Assembly (NCBI GenBank): GCA_905216215.1
Contig: CAJMSZ010000013.1
Span: 1-58,418, forward strand
DNA length: 58,418 nucleotides
Direction: 5' to 3'
Source: an uncultured bacterium
Lineage (GTDB): Bacteria; Bacillota; Clostridia; Lachnospirales; Lachnospiraceae
The translations under genes were made by a program, and so were the position numbers. The stretch's first letter is position 1, and every line of letters starts with the position of its first letter. Below, one piece after another: positions 33,460 through 42,576 of this stretch. The notes beneath the pieces were generated by a model. That model made no database searches. It had not been told where the DNA came from and was given only the letters and a program-made list of their open reading frames with translations.

Positions 33460-34566
33460 TTACCAATACCGTCTATACCAAGGTCTTCCATATACGCTCT
33501 GAATCTTTACAACATCTCCCGGCTGTGGGGCATGAATCATCTGACCACCACCTATGTAGATGCCAACATGTCCGGAATAGCAAACAACATCTCCCGGCTG
33601 TGGATTGCTGACTGCCTGGCCGCCTGACCCCTGAGGGCCAGAAGTTCTTGGAAGGGAAATACCTGCCACTCTATGACAATACTGCACAAGTCCCGAACAG
33701 TCAAGTTCTACATTCGGAGAAGTTCCTCCCCATACATATGGTGTACCAAGCTGACTGTATGCTGCATTTACAATTGCAGATGCAGTGCTACTGTTTCCCG
33801 GACTCACATAACTGCTGTTAGAACCTGATGATGAACTGTTGCTTCCATTGGAAGTACCGCCATTTGTCGTGTTACCTGTCGTATTATTCTTATTCTGATT
33901 TGCTGCAGCAGCCGCCTGCTGACGTCTTGCTTCTGCCTCTGCGGCAGCCTGTCTTTCTTTTTCAATTTCTTCCAAAGCAGCCTGATATTCTGCATCCAAG
34001 TCTGCTACTTCATCTTGTTTGCTCTCCAAAGTATCATTAAGGCTCTGCTTCTTCTCCTCAAACTCGCTCTGTTTTGCTTCCAGATTAGCCTGCTCTGTCT
34101 CCAATGTCGACTTCAGTTCAGCAACTTCTTCTTTTGTATTCACATATTCCTGTAACTGTTCTCTGTCGTAATTATGTACATTCTGAATGTATTCTGCTTT
34201 ATTCAGAAATTCTGTAATACTACCTGATTCTGTAATCTTTTCAAGGATAGTAGAATTTCCTTCTTCATACATATATTTGATACGAAGCTTCATAGCCTCA
34301 TACTGTTCTTTTTCTTTTTCTTCTGCTGCTGCAAGGTCTTCTGTTGCCTGATTAATCTCTTCTCCTGTTGTGATCAGTTGTTCTTCAAGATCATCAATTT
34401 CACGCACAACATCTGCAATCTGTTCCTGTAACGAAGAAACCTCTGCCTCCGCAGCATTCTTCTTGTCTTTGATTGCATCCGCATCCGGAGCAGCATAAAC
34501 GGATGATATAGTGAGTGAGCTGATTGCTAACGCAACAATACATGCACGAAATAACTTATTTTTCAT
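33460..34566 (-). CDS. Secreted NlpC/P60 peptidoglycan hydrolase with coiled coil
   Basis: A 368-residue exported D,L-endopeptidase-like hydrolase. Residues 1-25 form a signal peptide ending near VYAAP. Residues 27-225 are a long coiled coil of the CwlO/PcsB type, and 226-262 an Ala then Asn/Ser/Gly-rich linker. The C40 domain follows: Cys290 in DCSGLVQYC is the nucleophile, His333 in SGHVGIYIG the base and His345 in MIHAP the third residue. The resemblance to CwlO/PcsB suggests control by FtsEX, though no ftsEX is nearby. Two copies of PQPGDVV flank the catalytic His. Confidence 0.92.
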   Translation of the reverse strand: MKNKLFRACIVALAISSLTISSVYAAPDADAIKDKKNAAEAEVSSLQEQIADVVREIDDLEEQLITTGEEINQATEDLAAAEEKEKEQYEAMKLRIKYMYEEGNSTILEKITESGSITEFLNKAEYIQNVHNYDREQLQEYVNTKEEVAELKSTLETEQANLEAKQSEFEEKKQSLNDTLESKQDEVADLDAEYQAALEEIEKERQAAAEAEARRQQAAAAANQNKNNTTGNTTNGGTSNGSNSSSSGSNSSYVSPGNSSTASAIVNAAYSQLGTPYVWGGTSPNVELDCSGLVQYCHRVAGISLPRTSGPQGSGGQAVSNPQPGDVVCYSGHVGIYIGGGQMIHAPQPGDVVKIQSVYGRPWYRRYW

Positions 34567-34610
34567 CTACAATACCTACCTCATTTGTCTTATTTATAAT
34601 CCCACGATAT

Positions 34611-34639
34611 AGCGTACACTATTTGACCTGTTTTTTCAA
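34611..34639 (-). promoter_or_regulatory. Probable promoter of the NlpC/P60 gene
   Basis: Minus-strand TTGAAA (34634-34639), a 17-nt spacer and TACGCT (34611-34616), about 45 nt before the start codon. Confidence 0.5.
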
Positions 34640-34735
34640 GTTCAATTTGCAGGACTAGATAATTTGTAGTTTACTCTTGGTTATTATAACTGAATGTATG
34701 TATTTTTTCAATACTTTTTAACACTTTTGTCACAT

Positions 34736-35524
34736 TTATTTATGATTATTTTGTGAATTCAGCTTCACAACATACCTTATCATAGCAATTCCAACCACCA
34801 GAGTTCCTAATGTAACACATGTCCATAAATATATATTTTCAAAAAGGAACGAAAAAACATTAAGCCAGGTGCAGATTAGGGAAGTCAAATTCAGGGTAAT
34901 ATGAAATAATATCGTAGCTTTCAAAGTATGGTAAACCTCATATAGATATGCCATCACAGCGCCTGTAAAAAGTGCAAAGATAAACTGAACCATATTCCCG
35001 TGACTTATGCCAAATATCATTGCGCTTCCCAGTACAGACATCCAAACAGGAAGCATAACACGCATTCTCCGGTACAGCATTCCGCGATATACAAATTCCT
35101 CTGCTACCGGAGCCAGAAAGGCTGCACCTATAAGCTGTAAAAAAACCGACGTTCCATAAATCGACTGACTTGTAGCCTGGTATGCTTCGCTGTACTGCGA
35201 AATACCACTTTGTATAATCAGTCCGTTAACTGAAATACAAATGCAAAATCCACATACAACAATGGCTAGAATATTTTTCCCTACAAGAAGATTCTCATTG
35301 TGATGTTTTTCCTTATCGCTTTTTCGTTCTTTTTGATAAGGCTTCCAAAAAACAATAATTGTTACAATTGATATGAGGGCTGTTGCCTCCATCAGATAAT
35401 TTCCAGCCTTCTCCATTCCAAGAATCGCAATCAAAATCAATTCTACTCCAATTGAAAGACCCCATCTAATTGCAAGGGGTTCCAGCAAATATATAAAAGG
35501 GTGTTTTGGTCTGGTCTGTTCCAC
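34736..35524 (-). CDS. CPBP-family intramembrane glutamic protease
   Basis: A 262-residue protein with about eight membrane helices. The CAAX/CPBP motifs are APVAEEFVYRGMLYRRM (EExxxR), FGISHGNMVQFIFALFTGAV (FxxxH) and a later HITLNLTS (HxxxN). In bacteria such proteins act in membrane proteolysis, surface protein processing or bacteriocin immunity; which applies here is unclear. The start is a GTG at 35524 with AGAGAGGAA upstream, 1 nt after the alaX stop, so the two are coupled. Confidence 0.85.
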   Translation of the reverse strand: MEQTRPKHPFIYLLEPLAIRWGLSIGVELILIAILGMEKAGNYLMEATALISIVTIIVFWKPYQKERKSDKEKHHNENLLVGKNILAIVVCGFCICISVNGLIIQSGISQYSEAYQATSQSIYGTSVFLQLIGAAFLAPVAEEFVYRGMLYRRMRVMLPVWMSVLGSAMIFGISHGNMVQFIFALFTGAVMAYLYEVYHTLKATILFHITLNLTSLICTWLNVFSFLFENIYLWTCVTLGTLVVGIAMIRYVVKLNSQNNHK

Positions 35525-35525
35525 G

Positions 35526-36698
35526 TTATTCCTCTCTTCTGATTTTCTTTACAGACTCCTGAAAAGCTGTCTGAATTTCTTCTTTGTTTCCTAAAATTGT
35601 TCCCTGAACCATATCTGGCTTTCCGCCGCCTTTTCCCTTCAGGATTTGATAAAGACATTTTCCAAGTTCCTGCATATTCTGATTTTTACTGCTAATTACA
35701 AACCGGTATTCCGCCTCTGATTTTCGGCAGAAAATTCCACATATTTCTGTCCCCTTATCCAGTATCAGATTCACCATCTCTCTTGCAAGACCCATATCCA
35801 CGTTATCTTCAAACAAACATATTTCCCTCTCTATTGGAATCTGTTCTGCTTTTATACGGACCATACTTCTTTGCAAGTCCAGTAATTGCATTTTCAGTGC
35901 ATTATTGTTTTCTTTTAACCGTTTTACCTCTTCTACAACAAGTTCTTCTTTTGCTGCAAGAAGTGACATAATCTGTTTTACACTTTTTTCCTTTTTCTGA
36001 TAATCTGCCAGAGCCCGGTCGCCACTAAGCATCGTAATCCTGACACCGCCCTTGTAATTTTGCACATGAACCATCTTAATCAGCCCGATTTCACCAGTTC
36101 TCTTTACATGAGGCGCACAGCAGGCACACATATCACACCCTGGAATACTGACAATCCTTACCTGTTCTTCAATTTCTATCTTACTACGATAATTTAGCTC
36201 GGTAAGTTCTTCCTTCGATGGATAAAGCACTTCAATCGGAACATTTCGAAATACAGCCTCATTTGCCTGCCATTCTATTTTCTCCAGCTCTTCCTTTGAA
36301 AGCGGACCATCTATGTCCATTGTACAATAGGTATCTGCGAGATGAAATCCCACATTATGATATCCATATTGTTTATGTATCAATCCGGAAATGATATGTT
36401 CTGCAGTATGTTGCTGCATCTTCGAAAAGCGTTTGTTCCATTCTATCTTTCCATGGACAATCATTCCAACTGCAATCTTTTTTGACAGGCTGTGGTAAAT
36501 CAATCCATTCTTTTCCTGTACATCCAATACCTCTACCTCATCCAACCAACCTGTATCGGATGCCTGTCCGCCCCCTTCCGGGAAAAAGGCAGTTCTGTCA
36601 AGAACTGCCTGGTATCCATCTTTGTATGGTTCACAGGAAATTACAGTGGCGTCAAATTCTTTCAAATGACTGTCTGCATAAAATAACTTTTCTGTCAT
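35526..36698 (-). CDS. Alanyl-tRNA editing protein, AlaX-L type
   Basis: A trans-editing factor that deacylates mischarged tRNA-Ala. It has the AlaRS-like N-terminal RTAFFPEGGGQASDTGWL, the editing zinc ligands in QHTAEHIISG (His97, His101) and CDMCACCAPH, and a C-terminal DHHA1-like domain ending GGKPDMVQGT. That makes it the long form, AlaX-L, at 390 residues. I start at the ATG at 36698, where the protein begins MTEKLFYADS; the upstream in-frame GTG has no ribosome binding site. Confidence 0.9.
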   Translation of the reverse strand: MTEKLFYADSHLKEFDATVISCEPYKDGYQAVLDRTAFFPEGGGQASDTGWLDEVEVLDVQEKNGLIYHSLSKKIAVGMIVHGKIEWNKRFSKMQQHTAEHIISGLIHKQYGYHNVGFHLADTYCTMDIDGPLSKEELEKIEWQANEAVFRNVPIEVLYPSKEELTELNYRSKIEIEEQVRIVSIPGCDMCACCAPHVKRTGEIGLIKMVHVQNYKGGVRITMLSGDRALADYQKKEKSVKQIMSLLAAKEELVVEEVKRLKENNNALKMQLLDLQRSMVRIKAEQIPIEREICLFEDNVDMGLAREMVNLILDKGTEICGIFCRKSEAEYRFVISSKNQNMQELGKCLYQILKGKGGGKPDMVQGTILGNKEEIQTAFQESVKKIRREE

Positions 36699-36778
36699 AT
36701 TCTGTGATTCCTTCTGTTTTAATTGCAAATAATTTCTCACGAGGTATTCTCACACGACCTCTATGTTGCATTTTGTAT

Positions 36779-38545
36779 TTACATTCTCTCCGGAGCCTCA
36801 AATCCCAGCAAATCTATGCATGTATTTAACACATCTCTTGTAAGAGAAAGAAGCGCAATATAACTCTGCTGCTTTGCCTTGTCTTCCTCTGCCAGAATCT
36901 TTGTTTCATGGTAAAAACGGTTGAATGCATTGGCCAGGTCATAAATGTAAGCACAAATTTTATGAGGTGCAAGTTCTTCGTAGGCTACGTCAATCACACT
37001 ATTATATTTTGCAAGCTCCAGCATCAGTGCTTTCTGACTGTCATTATCTAGAGCAGAAATCTTTAAGCCTTCCACAGAATTCCCTGCATCCTGATATTTA
37101 TTCAGGATAGACTTGATACGAACAATGGTATATAAGATATACGGACCTGTATTTCCTTCAAAAGAAGTGAAACGATCCACATCAAACACATAATCCTTGG
37201 AAGCCTGATTTGACAAATCGCCATACTTTAGTGCAGACATTCCAACTGTCTGTGCAGTACGGGCTGCCTCCTCTTCTGCTACAGTACGATTATCCGTAAT
37301 CTTTTCAAGCATCTTGTCTGTGATATCTTTGATCAGCGTTTCCAGACGCATAACACCGCCTTCTCTTGTTTTAAAAGGCTTTCCGTCCTTTCCATTCATC
37401 GTACCGAATCCCAGAAAACGAAGTGCTGTTTCTTCTCTTACAATACCAGTCTTCTTTGCACATCGGAACACTTGTACAAAATGAAGTTCCTGTCTCTTAT
37501 CTACTACATAGATTACTTCATCCGGATGATAAAGTTCTTCCCTTTCTACCAAGGTTGCCAAGTCCGTTGTATCATATAGTGCTGCTCCATCTGATTTGAG
37601 AATCATACATGGTGGAACTTCTTTCGTGTCGGATTCTTCCTTTACATCCACAACCAATGCACCATCGTTATAATAAGCGTAACCTTCACTCTTCAAACGT
37701 TCTACCATATCCGGAATATACTTCTGAGCATCCGCTTCACCCTTCCACAGATCAAATTCCACATTGAGTTTTTCATAATTCTTTTTCAAATCCGAAACGG
37801 ATACATTCATAATATGATTCCAAATTGCACGGTATCCCGGTTTCCCATTCTGAAGCAGAAACGTCGCCTGCAGTGCTTCTTCGCGATATTCTTCGTGTTC
37901 TTTGGCATAAGCAGATGCAGCAGGGTAAATTTCCTCCAAATCCGAAATGGTAAATGGAGCTTCTTTCGGATATTCACCTGTAAATGCGTCATCGAAATAC
38001 GGCAGTTCCGGCTGGCGTTTCTTAAGTTCCGTAATAATAAGCCCCATCTGATATCCCCAGTCTCCCAGGTGGATATCTCCTACCACTTTATTTCCCTTAA
38101 ATCTGGTGATACGCTTAATACTCTCACCGATAATAGCAGAACGCAGATGTCCTACATGAAGCGGCTTCGCCACATTCGGTCCGCCATAATCTACCACAAT
38201 CGTCTTAGGATTGGCTTCCAGCTCCGCTCCAAGCTTATCTGACTGTTCCATCTGATTCAAATATTCTGCAATAAAATCCGGGTTAGTTTTAATATTAATA
38301 AAACCTGGCTTTACAGATTCCACTTCCCGGATACACCTTTCTTTCGATATCTTTGCCACAACCTCGTCTGCTATCATAAACGGAGCTTTATGATATTTTT
38401 TCGCCCCTGCCATTGCACCATTGCACTGATACTCACACAAATCTGGTCTGTTAGAAAGGGTAACCTTAGCCAGTTCTTTCTCATATCCAGCTTCAACAAA
38501 TGCCTGTTCAAGTTCTTCTGTTATAAGCTCCAGAATTTTTTTCAT
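36779..38545 (-). CDS. argS: Arginyl-tRNA synthetase
   Basis: A class I synthetase of 588 residues. The N-terminal Add-1 domain is followed by the HIGH-like motif in VAKPLHVGHLRSAIIG, GDIHLGDWGYQMG, the KMSK-loop region around KPFKTREGGVM (a non-canonical KMSK, as is usual for ArgRS) and the C-terminal DALR anticodon domain ending EAPERM. The promoter at 38588-38616 is strong. tRNA-Arg(CCG) is encoded divergently 115 nt away. Confidence 0.97.
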   Translation of the reverse strand: MKKILELITEELEQAFVEAGYEKELAKVTLSNRPDLCEYQCNGAMAGAKKYHKAPFMIADEVVAKISKERCIREVESVKPGFINIKTNPDFIAEYLNQMEQSDKLGAELEANPKTIVVDYGGPNVAKPLHVGHLRSAIIGESIKRITRFKGNKVVGDIHLGDWGYQMGLIITELKKRQPELPYFDDAFTGEYPKEAPFTISDLEEIYPAASAYAKEHEEYREEALQATFLLQNGKPGYRAIWNHIMNVSVSDLKKNYEKLNVEFDLWKGEADAQKYIPDMVERLKSEGYAYYNDGALVVDVKEESDTKEVPPCMILKSDGAALYDTTDLATLVEREELYHPDEVIYVVDKRQELHFVQVFRCAKKTGIVREETALRFLGFGTMNGKDGKPFKTREGGVMRLETLIKDITDKMLEKITDNRTVAEEEAARTAQTVGMSALKYGDLSNQASKDYVFDVDRFTSFEGNTGPYILYTIVRIKSILNKYQDAGNSVEGLKISALDNDSQKALMLELAKYNSVIDVAYEELAPHKICAYIYDLANAFNRFYHETKILAEEDKAKQQSYIALLSLTRDVLNTCIDLLGFEAPERM

Positions 38546-38587
38546 ATCTATCTTCCTCGCTCTCTTTCATAAGTAAACATTATTTTG

Positions 38588-38616
38588 ATTATAACTTAAT
38601 TCCTATTTTCATGCAA
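38588..38616 (-). promoter_or_regulatory. Probable argS promoter
   Basis: Minus-strand TTGCAT (38611-38616), 17-nt spacer, TATAAT (38588-38593). The leader is about 40 nt, too short for a T-box. Confidence 0.75.
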
Positions 38617-38624
38617 GAAAACTC

Positions 38625-38653
38625 TTGATTTTTCCTGATTGGAATGCTATATT
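38625..38653 (+). promoter_or_regulatory. Probable tRNA-Arg promoter
   Basis: TTGATT (38625-38630), 17-nt spacer, TGC-extended TATATT (38648-38653), 8 nt before the tRNA. Confidence 0.75.
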
Positions 38654-38660
38654 AATAAAT

Positions 38661-38732
38661 GTCTCTGTAGCTCAGTGGATAGAGCGCCGCCCTCCGGAGG
38701 CGGGTGCGTCAGTTCGATTCTGATCAGAGACG
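38661..38732 (+). tRNA. tRNA-Arg (anticodon CCG)
   Basis: Cloverleaf: acceptor GTCTCTG/CAGAGAC, D-arm GCTC/GAGC, anticodon stem CCGCC/GGCGG with loop CTCCGGA (anticodon CCG, codon CGG), T-loop TTCGATT, discriminator G. The CCA is not encoded. It is divergent from argS, which charges it. Confidence 0.95.
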
Positions 38733-38733
38733 T

Positions 38734-38766
38734 AAAGCACTGGCCAAGGCCAGTGCTTTTTCTTTT
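38734..38766 (+). terminator. Terminator after tRNA-Arg
   Basis: Near-perfect stem AAAGCACTGGCC / GGCCAGTGCTTT followed by TTCTTTT. It may also end the convergent DUF5688 gene. Confidence 0.85.
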
Positions 38767-38799
38767 CATAACTATGCTTTTATAAACATTTTACGTACT

Positions 38800-39627
38800 T
38801 TATGCAAAGATACATTCTTTTTCTCTGTCATAATAGTATACAGTATCTGATAACACTTCTTCTCTTGCCACTTCTGTCTCGTTAATCTCCTTTACCATGG
38901 CTTCCAACTGCTGTCTGTTCATACCGAAGCCTTCCGGAATCAGGATTAATTCATGAATACTGCTGGGAATCACAAAAAAATTATCATTTATTTCTGAAAC
39001 TGCACTTTTCCATTCCTCATATAACATAACACCTGCTCCCAGACTATGAGCCCTGTTTGTTGCAATATACATGTATTCTGTCACTTTCTGAAGTTCCATC
39101 GGAAGAAGTTGCGGTGTATTTCGCCTGGCCGCCTGAGTCACATCTTCCTTTCTTACCTTCCATCCTTCTATATGCTCGTTCCGGATAAGCAAAGAAGCTC
39201 TCCCAAATTCCGTCTTATTCATTAACACATAATATACAACTGCTAAATCCAGAAATTCCTCATGAGGCAAATGTTCCAGCAAATGTTCATTCGCCTGTTT
39301 TTGAATCACCTTATATACAATACTGCTCTGAATTTTTGAAAAATCAAGAATATCATGATAAGATATGGACTGGCTTATCCGTACCTCCTCGTAAATCTTC
39401 TCAAGCTTCTCTGTAAGTGCATCAAAAGTGTTACCTCGTAAATATTGTTCATAAAACTCTTCCAGATAAATAGTCGGAGAAATATTGACTCCTGTCTGCG
39501 TAAATAGCAGACCTGTACGAATCGTTCCATTGTTTTTCACGGTTCGATGTACCTCAATCTTCACCTCCGGTTTCATCCGGTCTTTCATTCTTTCGTACAT
39601 AGATGTAATAAACGTCTGATAATCCAT
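38800..39627 (-). CDS. DUF5688-family protein
   Basis: A 275-residue soluble protein with no signal peptide. MDYQTFITSMYERMKDRM begins it and IYLEEFYEQYLRGNTFDAL follows; the C-terminal part has PSSIHELILIPEGFGMNRQQ and EVLSDTVYYYDREKE. These fit the DUF5688 family, which is common in Lachnospiraceae in one or several copies. The function is unknown. I see no catalytic motif. It has its own promoter. Confidence 0.75.
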   Translation of the reverse strand: MDYQTFITSMYERMKDRMKPEVKIEVHRTVKNNGTIRTGLLFTQTGVNISPTIYLEEFYEQYLRGNTFDALTEKLEKIYEEVRISQSISYHDILDFSKIQSSIVYKVIQKQANEHLLEHLPHEEFLDLAVVYYVLMNKTEFGRASLLIRNEHIEGWKVRKEDVTQAARRNTPQLLPMELQKVTEYMYIATNRAHSLGAGVMLYEEWKSAVSEINDNFFVIPSSIHELILIPEGFGMNRQQLEAMVKEINETEVAREEVLSDTVYYYDREKECIFA

Positions 39628-39678
39628 TTTTCTTCCTTCCTATGTACCGACAAAAAATTTTGATTTGGACTTGGATTC

Positions 39679-39707
39679 ATTATACCTGTTGACTGCTTCT
39701 TATACAA
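39679..39707 (-). promoter_or_regulatory. Probable DUF5688 gene promoter
   Basis: Minus-strand TTGTAT (39702-39707), 17-nt spacer, TATAAT (39679-39684). Confidence 0.7.
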
Positions 39708-39744
39708 TGAATAGTTCGGCTCTGAATTTACTCATTGATACGTA

Positions 39745-39786
39745 AAAAAGCCGGAACCAAGGGCTTCATCCTTAATTCCGGCTTAA
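39745..39786 (-). terminator. Terminator after efp
   Basis: Minus-strand stem AAGCCGGAA / TTCCGGCTT followed by TTTTACG. Confidence 0.85.
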
Positions 39787-39818
39787 ATATACTTTTATAT
39801 TTCGTGAAAAACCTACAA

Positions 39819-40379
39819 CTATGCTCTTGAGAGGTATTCTCCTGTACGAGTATCAATCTTAATTCTTTCACCCTGATTTACAAACAATGGCACTAATACG
39901 TTTGCACCTGTTTCAACTACTGCAGGCTTTGTAGCACCTGTAGCTGTATCTCCCTTAACGCCTGGTTCTGTTTCTGTAACTTCCAGTTCAACTGTAAGAG
40001 GTGGTTCAATTGAAAATGCTTTGTTCTGATAAAAGCTAAGTGTAACTTCTTCGTTTTCTTTTACAAATTTCAAATCTTCATCAACAACATCTTCTCCAAC
40101 TGGAATCTGTTCATATGTTTCCATATCCATGAAGTAGTATAATCCCGAATCATGGTAAAGATACTGCATTTTCTTTCTTTCAATGATTGCATCTTCGAAC
40201 TTTTCTGTAGGACGGAATGTTGTTTCTGTCACGCTGCCTGTAAGAATGTTCTTAATCTTTGTACGAACGAAAGCAGCTCCTTTTCCTGGTTTAACATGCT
40301 GGAAGTCTAAGCATTTATATACGTTTCCCTCCCATGTAAATGTCTTACCTTTCTTAATATCTCCTGCTGTAAATGCCAT
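39819..40379 (-). CDS. efp: Elongation factor P
   Basis: EF-P relieves ribosome stalling at polyproline. The 186-residue product has the KOW-like domain (FTAGDIKKGKTFTWEGNVYK), the loop VKPGKGAAF with Lys33 at the tip that is modified in many bacteria, and the C-terminal GERIKIDTRTGEYLSRA. I see no EpmA or EpmB gene in the window, so any modification is undetermined. Confidence 0.97.
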   Translation of the reverse strand: MAFTAGDIKKGKTFTWEGNVYKCLDFQHVKPGKGAAFVRTKIKNILTGSVTETTFRPTEKFEDAIIERKKMQYLYHDSGLYYFMDMETYEQIPVGEDVVDEDLKFVKENEEVTLSFYQNKAFSIEPPLTVELEVTETEPGVKGDTATGATKPAVVETGANVLVPLFVNQGERIKIDTRTGEYLSRA

Positions 40380-40435
40380 TGTAATCCTCCTTATAAGTGC
40401 ACACGCACAATCGTTTTTCTAACATAGCACATCTA

Positions 40436-40464
40436 ATTTTATAATATAATTTCTCATTTTTCAA
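40436..40464 (-). promoter_or_regulatory. Probable efp promoter
   Basis: Minus-strand TTGAAA (40459-40464), 17-nt AT-rich spacer, TAAAAT (40436-40441). Confidence 0.6.
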
Positions 40465-40489
40465 CTATTACTTTTCGGTTTTCACAAAT

Positions 40490-41251
40490 TTATCCATTCT
40501 GATGAATACTTTCCAGCATCTCATACAGTTTTTCCGCATCAAACTGTCCTGGAGCAGAGGCTTTTTCCACTGTTCCAAATGTAATGGAAGATCCGAATAT
40601 TTCTCCGGAAATCCGACTGATACTGCCATAGCTTCCCATGGAAATCGTGACAAGCGGAATTTCACTTCCTTTTGCAGCAACTTCTTCCGTTGCAGCAAGC
40701 AACGTCAGCACATCCTTCTTGTTCTGTGGCATAACTGCGATTTTGGCAATATCTGCTCCAAGTTCCTGCATGGAACAAAGTTTTAAAATAATTTCTTCCT
40801 TTGTCGGTGTTTTTTCGAAATCGTGGCTTGAGGCGATGCCATAAACATGATATTCATGTGCAGTCTTCAGAATTTCGTTCATGATATCTTTTCCTGCTGA
40901 AAGCTCAACATCAACTAAATCAACCATCCCAGACCTACACACATTGCAATTAAGTTCTTGATACGCTTCCATTCCAATTAACTGTTCTCCGCCTTCCTGC
41001 AAAGTACGGAACGTAAACAAGATTGGTCTGTCATCCAGAATTTTTCGCAGTTCTGTGAGCACTTCACGGACTTTGTCAAAATCCATAACTGACTCATACC
41101 AGTCTGCACGCCATTCAACCATATCAGCCTTTGACTGTATTATCTTTTCCGCAAAACTCAGAATCTCTTCTTTGGTTCGTTCCACAATCGGAACACAGAT
41201 TTTCGGTCTTCCACATCCAATTTCCAAGTTTCTTATCTTCACTGGTTTCAT
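40490..41251 (-). CDS. aroD: Type I 3-dehydroquinate dehydratase
   Basis: The third step of the shikimate pathway, 3-dehydroquinate to 3-dehydroshikimate through a Schiff base. The 253 residues place the catalytic residues exactly as in the well-studied enterobacterial enzyme: His143 in SSHDFEKTP and Lys170 in DIAKIAVMP. EWRAD, FTFRTLQEGGE and ISMGSYGSISR complete the barrel and the substrate loop. It overlaps yqeG by 4 nt and lies in one unit with the shikimate kinase fusion. Confidence 0.97.
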   Translation of the reverse strand: MKPVKIRNLEIGCGRPKICVPIVERTKEEILSFAEKIIQSKADMVEWRADWYESVMDFDKVREVLTELRKILDDRPILFTFRTLQEGGEQLIGMEAYQELNCNVCRSGMVDLVDVELSAGKDIMNEILKTAHEYHVYGIASSHDFEKTPTKEEIILKLCSMQELGADIAKIAVMPQNKKDVLTLLAATEEVAAKGSEIPLVTISMGSYGSISRISGEIFGSSITFGTVEKASAPGQFDAEKLYEMLESIHQNG

Positions 41252-41757
41252 AGCAGTTTTTCCTTTTCACTCCGCTTGTAAAAAAAGAGAACGATTTTTT
41301 CCAGATACCTTTTCAGGACAATCTGAATCTCTTCTTTTGGATGGATTGGTTTTACCAAAATACTTTTAATCCCAGTGCGCTTTGCTCCCCACACATCTGT
41401 AAATAACTGATCACCCACAAAGAGCGTATTCTCTTTTTCGGTTTTCATTAACTCCATAGCTTTTTTATAATTCTTCGTAGAAGGCTTATGCGCATCAAAC
41501 ACATATTTACTTCCCACCTTGTCCGCAAAAGGCTGCACTCTGGGCTCCTGATTATTTGAAATCAGACAGGTATCAAATCCAATATTACGAAGTCTCTCAA
41601 AAAGAGCAATTGCTCTTTCATCTGCCGGTGCACCATGCGGTACCAGTGTATTATCGACATCAAAAATAAGTCCACGATACCCCTTTTTATACAATTCTTC
41701 GAAAGGAATTACATATGTGGATGCAATATAATCATCTGGATAAAATGTTCTAAGCAT
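41248..41757 (-). CDS. YqeG-family HAD-IIIA phosphatase
   Basis: A 169-residue HAD-superfamily phosphatase of the YqeG type. The nucleophile motif is LIFDVDNTLVPHG, motif II is LISNNQEPRV, then a conserved Lys in HKPSTKNYKKAM and motif IV GDQLFTDVWGAKRTG. The start at 41757 (MLRTFYPDDYIAS) fits the family and overlaps the kinase gene by 8 nt. In Bacillus yqeG lies next to the aroE and yqeH genes, so its presence within shikimate genes here is in keeping. The substrate is unsettled. Confidence 0.9.
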   Translation of the reverse strand: MLRTFYPDDYIASTYVIPFEELYKKGYRGLIFDVDNTLVPHGAPADERAIALFERLRNIGFDTCLISNNQEPRVQPFADKVGSKYVFDAHKPSTKNYKKAMELMKTEKENTLFVGDQLFTDVWGAKRTGIKSILVKPIHPKEEIQIVLKRYLEKIVLFFYKRSEKEKLL

Positions 41758-42541
41758 TGTTCTCATCCATTTCTAATAATTTTTGAATTAATTCTTCACA
41801 AATCTGTAAAACCGTTTTATCATCTGTTGCAACAATTACATCTGCGGCCGCCTCATATCTGGCTCTCCGTTTCTCCATCAGATTCTGAATATCTTCCACA
41901 TTCTTCTTTCCTTCTAAAAGTGGTCTGGATTCATTTTCTTTCACACGCTCCAGAATGGTCTCCGGCTTGGCAGTTAGAAGTACAACACGTCCATTCTTCT
42001 TCATTTCTTCCACATTGCGTTCCCGCATTGCAACACCGCCCCCGCAAGAAATAATTGTATTCTTTCTTCCCTGGGTTTCAATCAGAAGTTCTGTTTCCAG
42101 ATTGCGGAAATATTCTTCTCCCTTTACCTCAAAGATATCTGAAACCGACATGTGTTCTCTCTTTTCGATAATCTGATCCATTTCAATAATATCCATAGAA
42201 AAAATGGAATTCAGATAATCAGCCACGGTACTTTTACCTGCTCCCATAAATCCAATCAGGACAATATTATAGTCAAATAATTTTCCACCCTGGATTTTGC
42301 GGCTGTTTCTTTCTATTCTGCCAAACACATCCAGTACTTCATCTTTATGACTGCTGTTCGAAAGTAAAGCCTCCAGATTCTTATTCCGTTTTTCACCTTG
42401 AAACGGCTGGAGGATAGGGATTCCATACTCTTCTTTATATTTTACGATTTTTTCAACGATTGCGTAACGCTCATTCAACGCATCTATAATTTTTTCATCA
42501 CAATGGGCCAATTCTTCCCGAAACATTTCCAAGTCATTCAT
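41750..42541 (-). CDS. aroK: Chorismate mutase-like domain fused to shikimate kinase
   Basis: Residues 1 to about 85 resemble a type II chorismate mutase (LEMFREELAHCDEKIIDALN and ERYAIVEKIVKYKEEYG); residues from about 90 form a shikimate kinase with Walker A LIGFMGAGKSTVADYL, EMDQIIEKREHMSVSDIF, GEEYFRNLETELL, ISCGGGVAMRERN and SRPLLEGKKN. The kinase residues look complete. The mutase part reads PILQPFQGEKRN where active enzymes have a D-x-x-R-E motif, so it may sense chorismate-pathway ligands rather than catalyse. The start at 42541 has AAAGGG upstream. Confidence 0.88.
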   Translation of the reverse strand: MNDLEMFREELAHCDEKIIDALNERYAIVEKIVKYKEEYGIPILQPFQGEKRNKNLEALLSNSSHKDEVLDVFGRIERNSRKIQGGKLFDYNIVLIGFMGAGKSTVADYLNSIFSMDIIEMDQIIEKREHMSVSDIFEVKGEEYFRNLETELLIETQGRKNTIISCGGGVAMRERNVEEMKKNGRVVLLTAKPETILERVKENESRPLLEGKKNVEDIQNLMEKRRARYEAAADVIVATDDKTVLQICEELIQKLLEMDENNA

Positions 42542-42576
42542 AGCTTTTATCCCTTTCTCGTGTCTCATTCCGTGTT

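Noticed and set aside
38546..38587. T-box leader upstream of argS
   Set aside because: The leader is only about 40 nt, with no specifier hairpin or antiterminator bulge. aspS and hisS also lack room for one.
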